Positions 45,205 through 57,600 of a stretch of 64,000 nucleotides of DNA are shown in pieces. The notes beneath the pieces were generated by a model. That model made no database searches and had not been told where the DNA came from. It saw only the letters and a list, made by a program, of their open reading frames with translations. The position numbers and the translations under genes were made by a program. The stretch is from Chamaecrista fasciculata (taxonomy: Eukaryota; Streptophyta; Magnoliopsida; Fabales; Fabaceae), in the NCBI GenBank assembly GCA_003254925.1, contig QANZ01017532.1, forward strand, positions 24,625-88,624. Reading direction: 5' to 3'. The stretch's first letter is position 1. The number at the start of each line of letters is the position of its first letter.

Positions 45205-48200
45205 TCTAAAGATTTATAAAGTATATAGGGACCAAATTTCGAAGAAATAAATTGTAGAAACTAAATTAAAAACTTGATTAAAATATAAGAATCAAACTTG
45301 AGTAACGTATTAGCTGCAATATAAAACCCAATGCAATAAACGTATAAGCAATTAAATGAATATTATCTCTCGTTTTTCTTTTATGGTATAAATGGTCCCT
45401 TTTCAAGTTCATGCATCTTGAATGTGATTACAAGTAGTGGTTTACGGTATGATTGTTTGAACCATCGGTCAAACCGAATGATGCAATCAATAATAATTGT
45501 TAATTATTTTTAATATATAAATTATAAACATTATATACACACATAATTCAAATTAATAAATCAACAATTTTTTTTTATTGAATTGAAATAGAGTACATTA
45601 CAATAAGAATATAAAGAAATAGAATAAAGGTAACAGAATATAGTACGAAAACCTGACCTGCACCACTAGTGTTGACTCGGAACACGTTGAACCGGACACC
45701 AATCTGATCTGATCACTCTAATTGGACCAGATTGCATTTGACCCATATATTTTCTGTGTCAACCTGCCGATTTGAGTTTGAACTGTCTACTCGCCCATCT
45801 CCCATCTGTTTGATTCGAACTGAAAAAAATAAATAAAATAAAAATAAAACTCAAGCGCAATTTGGCTTGGGCCTTTTATATTATTACTATTCATTATAAT
45901 TAAAATATATGTTAAGGGTCAGTTAAAGCAATTGAATCATATAATTTTAAAATGATATGCTCGATGAAATGGATGAATAATAAACTTAAGAATCTTTAAG
46001 GAGCCTATATATTGTAATTCACTTCTATCACAATTCAATTTGTTTTTTATTGTATTAATTCTATAGCTTCCATGTTGTGAATTTACAAATGCTGATTTAT
46101 TTTTGATCATCTGTTAAAGTGTGAATACTTGTTTGAATTTGTGAATATCTACGTTTTCTTCGACAAAAGATGACAATTTCTAATCAATTTCATGTTTAGA
46201 TTTGATTTCTTATGACTTAATATGTGTATAACAGATTTGTTTGAATGATATATGTATATATATATATATATTTGTTATTTTTCTTATTTGACTGGGTCAA
46301 CCGAGTTTTTAGTGACCCAACGGTTGAACTGGCCCGTCCACCCGAACCCTTATTCAAGTCAATGACCGGTTCAAGTTTTCGAACTATTACGGAATGCATA
46401 TATAGATATGTTTTTAAATGTAATAATTTTTATACGGTCAAATTGCATAGGCACCCCCTTAGTTTTAGTCCAGTCCAGTCTAGTCCAGTCCAAACAACAT
46501 TGGTTTGGACTTAAAGCTTTGTTTTATCTTCTTTGGGCATGAAGAGCCTCATTCACATTAATTAATTAAGATATTCATTTCTCTAGCTATCTATCTATAT
46601 ATATATATATATCAGATATGTGTTTCTTTAGCTTATTTGCTACTTTTGTATATGCGTTTATGAACCATTAATATATAATTAATTACCATGATGCATGGTA
46701 TCATTGCAAGTTCTTATTAGTTTATCCGAGTTTTGATTTATAGCCATTGTCTTTTAATGCTTGTTTTGCTTTCGCCTAGGATATTTTTTTGCTCTTTCCC
46801 CTTAGTGTCTCCTAAACATGGTGATAATTTTGACTTTCATCATGATGATTTCTTCAGTGTGAATGTTTAATTTGAAAATTTGGGATATTATAGATTAAAA
46901 TATAACAAAAGTTCGTCATGCAAATATTCTCTTAACTATTTTCTTTCGTCTTTGTTGTTTTGTCTTATAACTATTTTGGTACTTGAAATAAGATCAACTT
47001 ATGTTTTTGTTGCTTTTTATTTTATTTTTGTTAAGGTTCCTTCATGCAATTGTTTTACTGGAAACGAATTTTCATTTATTTTATTAAATGTTTTTTTTAT
47101 TCAAAAGTTCACAGAAAAAAAAATACAGAGATGGAGGAAAAAGTTTCAGATGTGAGATGTGAAAAGAAAAATTGGATAGGAAATTGACGTTGACTAAAAA
47201 TTAAAATATTTATTAAACGGCGGCGTCTGACATAACAATAATAGACAAATAGAATTATTCATATGGATTAACAAAAAACGAAAAAAATACACATAAATTG
47301 AATAAAATAATTTTGGTCAAATTCATTTTTTAGTATATATTCCTAGGCCACATATATAATTTCAATCATAGTTCTTCATTTAATAAATGGGTTCTAGAAC
47401 CACTAATTAATTATATTATTTTTCTCATATTCCTCTTACATAGGGAGGTGTCAAGCATGATTATTATGATTATATTATTGAAGTAATAATGAAAGTTTAA
47501 ATAGATATATAATCATTTGCAATTAATTAACGACGGAAGTATTTTTAGTAGTCCTAAAATATAGTATAACTTTCAGTTGTACCTCTAAAATTATTTTTGA
47601 ATTAATTAGAAACAAACGTTTCATATTTAAATAGATTGTATCTTCGAATTGGAATATAATTAACACAAAAAAAATTAAGAATATAATTGACTTAGAATTT
47701 TTGAAAGTACAACTAAAACCTTATATTTTAAGAGTAAAAAAAAATAATTTTGCCTTAATTAAAAGGCGGCAATTAAGCGTTAGAAGTCATGCATTGACTT
47801 TAATTAGTTTTCTCATTCATAAGTTAGAATTTGGGAGAAGTCATAATAAGATCATAATACATATCTTTGACAAATATGGTGCAATAATGAATTTTTATGC
47901 ATAATATAGAATATAACCCTCTTCTAATGGTTAAATGTGAATCAAGCTTTAAATGTAAGATATAAGCCCCACATTGATGGGAAGTGAGTGTGTGCATGAG
48001 TATTTAAGTAGGTTATATAGGAATAAGGACTAACACCCGCGTTAAGTGTTTTGTCCATTCCTGTCTCTAAAAAAAATGTAAGATATTAAATCAAGTCAGA
48101 ATCGTACCCAAAGAAATATATATCAAGTCACAATAAAATGTCTATTTGTTATTTTGTTATAGGTAGTCTAGCTTTTGTCATCTTTTTGTCCTTTTCTATA

Positions 48201-48231
48201 TCCTTATAGGTTTTCAACTATATAAATATAT
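45205..48231. other. Repeat-rich, gene-free stretch
   Basis: No gene recognised. Old ACCGG-type remnants lie near 45430-45490 and 46290-46380, TA runs at 46252-46272 and 46592-46614, and a half arm of the GGCACCCCCTTAGTTTTAG MITE at about 46450. The frame at 46880-47155 has no family likeness. Confidence 0.5.
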
Positions 48232-48660
48232 GGGTAAATTACACTTTGGTACCCTGTGGTTTGATCCTATTTCACTTTGGTACCCTGTGGTTTGAAACTT
48301 GACACTTTGGTACCCTGTGGTATTCTCCTTTAATACTTTGGTACCCTTTGGAGCTATTTTGTAATTTTAACCATAACAAATTTTGCAAAAATTACATATT
48401 GACCCCAAAAAATTTTCAAAAAATTACAAATAGGTCCCTGGATACATATTATATAGGGACTAAAATGAAAAATTTAAAATTTTTTGGGGTTAATATGTAA
48501 TTTTTGTAAAATTTATTATGGTTAAAATTACAAAATAGCTCCAAAGGGTACCAAAGTGTTAATGGAGAATAACACAGGGTACCAAAGTGTCAAGTTTCAA
48601 ACCACAGGGTACCAAAGTGAAAAAGGGTCAAACCATAGGGTACCAAAGTGTAATTTACCC
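48232..48660. mobile_element. Complete fold-back MITE with 9-bp TSD
   Basis: Two arms of about 210 bp are almost fully complementary, starting GGGTAAATTACACTTTGG. The element is bracketed by a perfect 9-bp repeat TAAATATAT (48223-48231 and 48661-48669). It is the intact reference copy for the half element at 5181. Confidence 0.9.
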
Positions 48661-48772
48661 TAAATATATATCTTTCGATTAATTTTATTCTATTATTTTT
48701 TAAATAACTCATTATGAAGAGAAATTAACATTATTAGACTCGGATAAGCTAGGAAAATGTAGCATGCATTGA

Positions 48773-48976
48773 GCCAACAAAGGTTGGTCCAGTTGGTAAG
48801 GAGTCAACTCATAACCCACAAGGTCGTGAGTTCGAATCCCACTGCCGATGTGAGGGCCTGGTTGGTAGGCAATCTGAAAGTACCTCTGTAAGCGCTCATA
48901 GAGCCTTGAGGCCTGCCCTGGCCTTGGTGAGCTCCCGGGACCCAACTCACCTAAACTTTAACTAATCGAAAAAAAT
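48773..48976 (+). mobile_element. tRNA-derived SINE with 15-bp TSD
   Basis: A 204-bp insert starts with a tRNA-like A box (TGGTCCAGTTGGTAAGG) and B box (GTTCGAATCC), continues with a GC-rich body and ends in CGAAAAAAAT. A perfect 15-bp duplication TGTAGCATGCATTGA flanks it (48758-48772 and 48977-48991). It is not a functional tRNA gene; the 3' half does not fold back to an acceptor stem. Confidence 0.92.
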
Positions 48977-48991
48977 TGTAGCATGCATTGA

Positions 48992-49373
48992 AAACATATA
49001 CAGATTGAGAGTTAGAATTCTTGATAGCATATGGTTTCAATATTTTTTTTTAATTATATGTGCGTATAATCATTAAAAAAATATTTCAAACTCTTATTTT
49101 GAATAGGAACATAAATTTTAAAATAACTTTAGAAAGTCCAACTTAAATATTTTTTTCTTGAAACTCATAATGGATACAACTTCTTGACAATTCATTGTAC
49201 CATATATAATTGATCAGCATAACGTATGTTTAAAAAAAATGTTCAAATTAAATCAGCAAAACATAATTGACTTAACTACAATAAAACTAATCCTCAAAAA
49301 CAGGATCATCACTGTATCTTACTAAAAAAAATTAATGAAGATTCAGACAACCTAATTTTAATCATTTTTAAAC
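48992..49373. other. AT-rich spacer
   Basis: Nothing recognised. Confidence 0.4.
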
Positions 49374-50274
49374 TAATGTTGTTAGACCCGGACCGTTCTA
49401 AGACTCGGACAAGTGTTCGATTCACGGTCTGATCGGTTCAATCGGTCGAACCATTGGTCGGACCGAATGACATAATAAATAATAAATAATTATTATTTTT
49501 ACTATATAAAATATAAATACTATATATATTATTTACTATTCAAGGAATAAATTTTTTTTGGATATATTTAATATATATATATATTTATTTGAAATTAGCC
49601 TTTGGAGTTTGGTCCCTTGATTTTTTTACTATTCTTTTTTGCCTCATTTCTACACAAAACATCTGACTCTTATTGTGGGGGCTTTTTGGTAATAATCTCT
49701 TTTTGTTGTTGCCCTAGTAGCTTATCACCTTAACTCATTTCCTTTCCGCCGTTTCCATGTTTCTCACTTTCTCTCTCATTTTTAGATGCTTCTATGTGGC
49801 TTGGTTTAAGCTTCTGTCATTCTCGCATCCTTCAAGCACCAACAATTTCATTTTATGCTTCTAAGTTCGAACTTCCATGAAACAACAACAAGCTTCAACG
49901 ACGCGGCGACCTTGGACGGAAAGTGTTGACGGCATGGTGAATTTCAACAGAAAACACCGACTGCGTGGCAAGCTTCGGCGAAGGAAGATGAATAAATGAG
50001 AGAGGCTTCTACTTCTGATTCATATTTCATCAATTTTTTTTCATTTAAAAATCAAAATTATATTGTGCTATTCATAAAAAAAAATCAGTTGAACCGTCGG
50101 TTCTTAAGCGGTTCGACGGTTCAACCATGGTTCACCGGTTCTTGAGCGGTTAAATCCGGTCCAATCCGGTTTAACTGCTAGTTCGGTTTTTTACATCAAA
50201 CTCACTCGTTCTTCTTTCTGGTTCACGGTTAGACCGGTCGGACCGTCCGGTCTGGTCCGGTTTTAACAACACTG
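49374..50274. mobile_element. hAT-like element, 901 bp, 8-bp TSD
   Basis: TTTTAAAC occurs on both sides (49366-49373 and 50275-50282). The ends TAATGTTGTTAGACCCGG and, inverted, CAGTGTTGTTAAAACCGG match the element at 44411. Subterminal regions are rich in ACCGGTC words. The middle (about 49840-49990) is GC-richer with no recognised frame. Confidence 0.85.
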
Positions 50275-50597
50275 TTTTAAACACTCACTCGTTCAAAGTT
50301 ACACATATATGGTTTTTTTCAAAATAATATAAAAAATAAAAGTATTTAGATTTGTAAGAAAAAAAAATATTTAGCTATATGAAAATCCGAGTGTCCCATT
50401 ACAAATGGACGAATCGTGGCACTCGGTGAAATTTATTTTTTAATTTTTTTTGGCATCTTCGAATGTCTCAAAAAATATTGAACCACATGACACCGCGTGA
50501 TTTGTTAGTTCAAATTTTTTTTTTTGACCGTTCAACGAACAGTCAAAAAGAAATAATGAGGGGATGAGGGCAAGATATATATATATATATATATANT

Positions 50598-51200
50598 TTT
50601 AATTTTGTAACTAATGTGTATTATTTTTTAATTATTTAGAAAAAAAGATAGAAAAGATCAACAAAGAGGAAGAAGGAGAAGGAGATAAAAAAGAAGACTA
50701 AGAGGTAAGTATATATTTTTTAAGATAAGTCTACATTTTTTTTTAAATAATGTTGGTTGATATTTTGATTTGTTAATGTTTGTGATTGTTATAGATAATT
50801 TGTTAGATAATGTATTAGTAAATTACTTAGATTAAGTCATTTAATTTAGTAGATATTGTTAATAATTTTATCTAACATTAATTATTTTTAGTTAATTTTT
50901 ATTAATTTTTTGTAATATTAAATACTTGTAGTTATTTTTTATTTTAAAGAAATTTAATTTCGAATTTATTTTTTATTAATTTCGAAAATATTATTTTTTG
51001 ATTTTGTAACTAATGTGTATTATTTTTTTTAATTATTTAGAAAAAGATAAAAAAAAGATCAACAAGGAGGAAGAAGGAGATAAAAAGAAGATTAATAGGT
51101 AAGTAAATAATTTTTAAAATAAAGATTAAATTTTTTTAAATAATGTTGGTTGATATTTTGATTTGTTGACGTTTGTGATTTTTTTAGATAATTTGATAGA
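50598..51200 (+). repeat. Direct repeat pair before the MULE remnant
   Basis: About 190 bp starting with TTTTGTAACTAATGTGTATT at 50605 recur from about 51003, including a purine-rich AGATCAACAAGGAGGAAGA segment. A TA run ending in an ambiguous base (N at 50596) sits just before, so the assembly may be imperfect here. Confidence 0.75.
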
Positions 51201-51730
51201 TAATGTATTAGACAATATTATGTATTTTTTAGATTAAAGAGATTTTTTTTAGACCTTGTTAATAATTTGATCTGATGATTCTTTTTATAAGTTATTATTT
51301 GATAATTTTGTTAGATTATGCTATTTAATTTAGTAGATAGTTTTAAGAATTTTTATTATGTTAAATTGTTAGGAATGTTAGTTAATATAAATGTTTAATA
51401 ATATTAGGCAATATTAGGTATTTTTTAGATTATGTTGATATAATTGTTGTAGACATTGTTAATAATTTTGTTAGATGATTCTTTAGATAAGTTATGATTA
51501 GTTAGTTTGTTAGATTAAGTTATTTAATTTAGTAGATAGTTTGTGAAGAATTTTTATTATTAAAAATGTTTAACAATATTAGACAATCTTAATTATATTT
51601 TAGATTATGTTGATGTAATTAAATTTTAAATTATGTTAACTTTAGATGATAATTTTAATTTGATAATGAAATTTTAAATTATGTTAACTATAGATGATAA
51701 TTTAACTTTAGATGATAATTTAATTTCAAT
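51201..51730. other. AT-rich irregular repeats
   Basis: Imperfect recurrences of GATAATTTGTTAGA and AATTTAGTAGATAG. No gene. Confidence 0.5.
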
Positions 51731-53690
51731 TTGTTGATTAGAGAAAAATGTGAACGAGATTTTGAGCAACACTCTAGTTGTGGAACAATTCCTATAAGTG
51801 AAAATGGGTATTTTTTTCAATGTGAACGGTCAAAACTCATTTTGTTGCCTCCAGGTATTACTTTTGAAAGATTGAAGGGAGTGATTAGAAAGAAGCTTCG
51901 TCTTTCTCCTCATGAACTCATCACTTCGATTGTGTATAGACAACCAGAATGTGTACTTGATGCATCAGTTAGGTAAAAAATTTTCTAAGTAGAGGGTGAG
52001 GATCATATGGAGGCAATGTTAGATTTACACAGCGTGTTCGCTCTTCAACTCCCGTCACTTGAGTTGTACGTGGATGTTACGCAGACTTCAATTTATTTGA
52101 ACACTAAGATGGTTCCTATAATGGATAATATAGCTGAATCTAGTATGCATCCAGTTGGGAATTTTACATCTTCTAGTGTCTATCAACCAGAGGTTGACCT
52201 CCCGAGCTCGTCACACCAAACAATCGATAGTGATGCCGATGATGCTGAAGATTCAGATTACTGTCCTTCTCCATTATGTTCAGGTGAACTTTCTGAGGAA
52301 GGCTCGATGCTTAGTTCAGATGCTGAGGATTGTTTGGATTCTGAAGATGACAATGAGGCCAACACAACCTTTAATTTTAACTTTGTCCATGATGGTGATG
52401 AAGCAGATGCCATTCCTACTCGGCCTACCCAGTCTCGAGCGGACCAGCCTACCATGTCTCGAGAGGACAAGCATATCGGGTCTCGAGAATATCAGCCTAT
52501 GGGCTTTAATATTTATAATGGAATTAACATCGGGGTGGCCAGCGATCCTGAGCCTTTTGATGCAACGGATCACGATCAAGATTTATGTATTGGAACAGTG
52601 TTTCCGACAAAGAATGAATTCAAGACACTAGACATTGGACAATCACTAAGCTTGGAGATTCTCACACTTGTGTTGTACTGCGTCCTGAACAAGATAAAAA
52701 GCAAGATCATCGGAACCTTGAATCAGATGTCATCGCATCACACATTGTGGGGCTGCTTAGCGATCAGTCGAAGACTTCCGGACCACAGATACAACAAGTG
52801 ATGTTGTCTTAATTTGGGTATCATGTCACATATTGTAAGGCATGGAGAGCAAATTCAAAGCACTGAAAAATGCCTTCGGTGACTGGGAGTCGTCATACGC
52901 CCGTGTTCCTGTATTCCTTGAGTAAGGTCGTCAAGCGATGCCCAGAACAATTTATGACATCTAGGTGACGTCGTCGCCCTTGGATCCCACTTCAGCTCAA
53001 TTCTTTCGTGTATTCTGGGCTTTTAGACCCTACATTGATGCTTTTTCACACCTAAAATCGATAGTGCAGGTCGACGGGACTTGGCTTTACGGTAAATACA
53101 AGCAGACCTTGCTAATTGCTTTCTCCCAAGATGGTGATAGGAAAATTGTATCTCTTGCATTTGCAATTGTCGAGGGTGAAACTGGTGCGGTATGGAAGTT
53201 TTTCCTGACAAGATTGCGGCAACATGTTATAGGCACGAGGCAGGGAGTGTGCCTCATTTATGATAGGGGTGAGGGTTGCAAGGAAACTGTGGAAGACCCA
53301 AATTGCGGATGGTAGCCTCCTCTTAGATATCATGTGTTTTGTCTTAGACATCTTGTCAGCAATGTCAAGTCGAGGTACGGGCAGGGACAGAAGTGGCTTA
53401 AGAAAGCTGTCCAAGACATAGGTATGTTATATTAAATTAAATATAGCTCTATGAGTACTATGCAAATCAGGCACTAACATTTTGAGTACAGGTTACAAAA
53501 TGCGGCGGCCAAGGGCGGATGCTTTGATGAGAGACCTGTAGTCGGGCCACGAGGTATGCTACAATTACTTACCTCCAAGGGAGACATGGATGCAATCATA
53601 TGACGAGGGTCGTAGTTACACCCATATGACGACGAATTTGGTTGAATGGCATTCCGGACCCGCTTTTGGCTTTCAACCATCCACTACCAC
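51731..53690 (+). pseudogene. MULE transposase, decayed
   Basis: A plus-strand frame begins with a PB1-like N-terminal region (GITFERLKGVIRKKL). After two in-frame TAA codons (51974 and 51986) it continues in the same frame through an acidic linker (DSDADDAEDSDYCPSP and similar) to 52801. After damaged sequence a second frame (52965-53315) shows the MULE catalytic core: FWAFRPYIDAFSHLKSIVQV, DGTWLYGKYKQTLL and FFLTRLRQHV. A TAG at 53313 interrupts it before RYHVFCLRHL. A probable intron leads to MRRPRADALMRDL and further remnants ending near TTFWMP. With several stops and shifts it cannot be active. Terminal inverted repeats were not identified. Confidence 0.8.
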
Positions 53691-53756
53691 CTTTTGGATG
53701 CCAGTATGCTTTTTAATTGTATGTTTATGATGTCCATATATGGTGATCATCGTTTT

Positions 53757-54235
53757 GTAGGTGGGGCCAGCGCCATACACAGTTTACCGGAGATAGTTAC
53801 GCGGTCAATATTTTGACACGGATCAAAAAAAGGTATGTATAACAATATTAACTACTGACTTTGTAAATAGTTGATTATACAATCATACACTAACTATTTT
53901 TTCTTTTACAGTTCTTTTGGATGTCATACGATCGTTCTCGGGAGCTGATTCCCGAGTAATGCATGCAAAATCAATACATGTGGCGTTCCTCTTGTCCACT
54001 CATATGCATGCATATTGTCGAGTGACACCATCCTGATCGTGTCATTTGACAGTTTAGGATGGATCAATCGCTTCCTAATCCTCCAATGGACTTGGATCGG
54101 TGCAATGTTCATGGGACAACTCTTAGAAGGCGAATCGGCAATGATTGGAATCATGAACATCATGAGTGGCTGGGTCTGTGGGACAGATGATACCAGATGA
54201 TCCATGGATTGCCTCTGTGGGATGGACCATTGTTG
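53757..54235 (+). pseudogene. Plant mobile domain-like remnant
   Basis: After an intron-like gap from the MULE core, plus-strand translation with one or more breaks gives FFWMSYDRSRELIPE, MWRSSCPLICMHIVEW, HHPDRVIRQF, PNPPMDLDR and HEHHEWLGLWDR. This pattern fits the plant mobile domain (PMD, aminotransferase-like) family, usually found in MAIN/MAIL proteins and in some transposons. It may be the tail of the MULE gene or a separate captured gene. Confidence 0.55.
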
Positions 54236-54283
54236 GATATTATTATAAACATTATTAAAATATTATTATAGTCATTAAACAAA

Positions 54284-54515
54284 TGAGTAAACTACTAAAT
54301 TGGTCCCTGGATTATTGGCTCGCTGACAGATTGGTCCCTGCATTAAGGAAATTGACAAATAGGTCCCCGAATTTTACTAACGTTAGTCAAAGGGACAACA
54401 TGAATAAAATGTATTAGTTTCCCAACTTCCAGGAATTAAAGAGTGTAAACTACACTTTTAGGGATTGAGTTGTTAATTTGAGTATCTTTCAAAGGCTAAT
54501 TTATATGTTTACTCA
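54284..54515. repeat. Fold-back MITE (GAGTAAAC family)
   Basis: GAGTAAACTACTAAATTGG at the left and TTTATATGTTTACTC at the right, with repeated GGTCCCTG words inside. It lies just upstream of the first FRO exon in the window. Confidence 0.65.
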
Positions 54516-54666
54516 TAAAAGTTCTCATCACTAAAGTTAGTCATGAAAAATCACTTCCTTCTTGTTCATTGGTTCTGAAAATAAATAAGGAAAATGAAAG
54601 TGAAAACATAAGAAATGATCACTTCATCTTCTAAACATTATTTTTTACTCTGATACTAAAATTCAG

Positions 54667-57600
54667 GTGGCAAGCCAAGCTGGAATATTCAGCCCTTGCT
54701 TTAGGTCTCGTTGGGAACATCTGCTTAGCATTTCTGTTTTTTCCAGTGTCAAGAGGATCTTCAATTTTGCACTTCATTGGCTTAACCTCTGAGGCTAGCA
54801 TCAAGTATCATATCTGGCTGGGGCATATTGCAATGACTCTCTTCACAGCTCATGGTCTGTGTTATATTATCTTTTGGGCAAGGACAAATCAAATCTTTGA
54901 GGCAAGTTGTAATCAGTGATCTCAATTAATTTGTTCATGCAATGCTGGTTTTTGTTTTCCTTTCTTGTTCACACTTTAATCATACATTCTTTAAAAACTT
55001 ACAGACTTCCTCCAGTTTTAATTTATAGTAAATCTCTGATTAACTTATATGAAAGTTTTATTCAAAACCCTTTAGTCTTAAAAAATTAGAGAAATTATAC
55101 TTTTCAGTCCTTAAATTTATACCAAAACTGCAATTTAATCCCTGGATATTGGAAATACATTTTCTGGTCCCTAATTTTTTTGACAAACATTGGCTATTTA
55201 GTTCTCATAGATAACATTTCAGGGACTATATAGTCAATGTTTGTAAAAAAAAATCTATAACCAAAAATCTAAGTTTTCTCTAAAAATTACTGTACTTTCT
55301 GTCTTCAAGGAAAATAAGCAATGACTAGGCTCTTTGGTGATTTGTGCCTTTTTTTTTTTTCTGGCCAAAAGTGAATTTTGCTTTGTTAAATTAGGCAATT
55401 TGGACTTCTTTTTGTTTATTTTTTTTTAAAAAGGAACATAGATCTTTCAAGAAGAGTGAGAAAGTATGAGCACAATAGTAGAAAGCAGAGAGAGCAAGAC
55501 GAAGAGAAAAATGAATTTAGGGAAAATCTATCTTTATTAATCACAGGATAACAATATATATACATCTCCAGCTGTGGGTAGGCTAACTAAATGAAAACAA
55601 ACTCAAAACTAACCTGAAAACTAATTAACAACTATTTACAGAAATTATCCTATACAGCACATAAAAGTTACACCAGAAAATATCTACAACTGTACACGTG
55701 TCTTCAGCCCCCCCTCAAGTTGGAGACTGTTGTAAATTGCGCAGTCCCAACTTGGAAAGAAGATGATCAAAACGAGGACCAGGAAGTGGTTTAGTGAAGA
55801 AATCAGCAAGTTGACAAGCAGAGGAAACATGTTGAGGATGAACAAAGCCAAGCTTATACTGATCTCTAACCAAATGGCAATCAATTGCCAAATGTTTTGT
55901 GCGCTCATGGAAGACAGGATTAGCAACTATATGTAAAGCAGCTTGACTGTCACACCACAAGGGTATTGGAGTGATGACAGAAAGTTGCAAATCCTTAAGC
56001 AAGTAAGATATCCACAATAACTCACAAACTGTGGTAGATAAGGCACGATACTCGGCTTCAGCAGAACTTCTGGAAACTGTAACTTGTTTCTTGGACTTCC
56101 AAGAAATAAAATTGGTACCAAAGAAGATGCTATAGCCTGTAATTGACCGACGAGTGTCTGGGCATGTGGCCCAATCAGCATCACAAAATGCTTGCAATGA
56201 TAAAGAAGAAGTCGGGTCATAAGAATAAAACAAGCCTTTAGCTGGATCACCCTTCAAATACCGAAGAATATGTAAAGCTGCTTGCCAATGACATTCATAA
56301 GGAGCATGAACATATTGACTGAGTTGTTGAGTGGCAAAAGTGATATCAGGTCTAGTAAATCCAAGGTAAAGTAAGCGACCGATTACTCTACGATACTGGC
56401 TAGGATCAGACAGCAAAGCAGATTTGGTAGTATCAAACTGTGGTGATTTCACCATTGGAGTACTAGCTGGTTTAGCACCCATCAAACCAGCATCAGAAAT
56501 GAGATCAAGGACATATTTGCGCTGATTAATGTACATACCAGCTGAAGAACGAGCTATTTCCAATCCCAAGTAATATTTTGCAGGACCTAAATCCTTTATA
56601 GTAAACTGACTGTGCAGAAAATTCTTGACAGAGGTAATAAGTTGCAATGATGGACTGGTAATAAGGATATCATCAACATATATGAGCAGAGCAATAAAAG
56701 TAGAACCAGTACCCTTTGTGAAAAGACAATGCTCATGAGGAGATTGAACAAAACCAGCTGCTGTAAGTTTGGAAGTAATCTCAAAATTCCATTGCCTAGA
56801 AGCTTGTTTGAGCCCATAGAGACTCCTTTTCAACTTACAAACCAATCCTGAGGAAGCCTTAGAGTATCCTGGAGGCGGTAACATATAAATGTCTGTTGGG
56901 AAATCACAGAGGGAGCGCAGCGGAAGAAAATTAAAATTTTTGGACTAAAACGCAAATAAAACTAAAAGCTAACTCTGTGATTCCTTCCAGGATCCACTAA
57001 CTATGTTTATACCAGATAAGGAAAGATGTTTACCTAGTTTTGATCGGTGACTTATCGTATTCGCGAATTTGAGAAGTCCACAGAGTGTCCTTCCTCTACC
57101 AGTAATCCACACGAGCAGTTTGGCAGATGCCTAGGTGCTAGCCTCCTTCACTTCTTCCCAAGTGAATACGGGAACTCTATCTATGATTCTTGAATAATCA
57201 AGAACTGTTCTTGATTATCAAGATTGATTGGGAAGTACTAATATTATCAGGTGCAGGTCCAATTCTCTTTCTTCAAGAAAATCGACTCACTCTCATAATA
57301 TTAGGACTAGGCGATTTTTCACTCTCTATAGATGCTCTAGGCGAAATTCTTGGTCTGACCAAGAATTGATCTGTGTTGTGAGTTATCTCTGAGATAGGCG
57401 CCTAGTGCCTCTATTTATAGTGTTCTCATTCCTAGTTTTAGGGAATCCTAATCCAATTAGGATATCTCTAAGATATGGGATATCTTTTAGATATCTCAAA
57501 ATATCTTTTGATTTATAATATTAAACTTAATATTATAATTCAAAAATAAAGCCCAATTTTCGAATTTGACCTATCCAAGATCAAATCTTGGATCAAATCT

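Noticed and set aside
46880-47155. Hydrophobic 91-codon frame as a missing FRO 5' exon
   Set aside because: No FRO N-terminal motif and no splice sites in suitable phase; composition is simply AT-rich.
48820-48845. tRNA gene suggested by A and B boxes
   Set aside because: No acceptor stem or 3' half of a tRNA; the flanking 15-bp duplication and A-rich tail show it is a SINE.
52155-52631. Second plus-strand frame over the MULE acidic linker
   Set aside because: Shifted-frame shadow of the acidic linker in the main MULE frame, with no family signature of its own.
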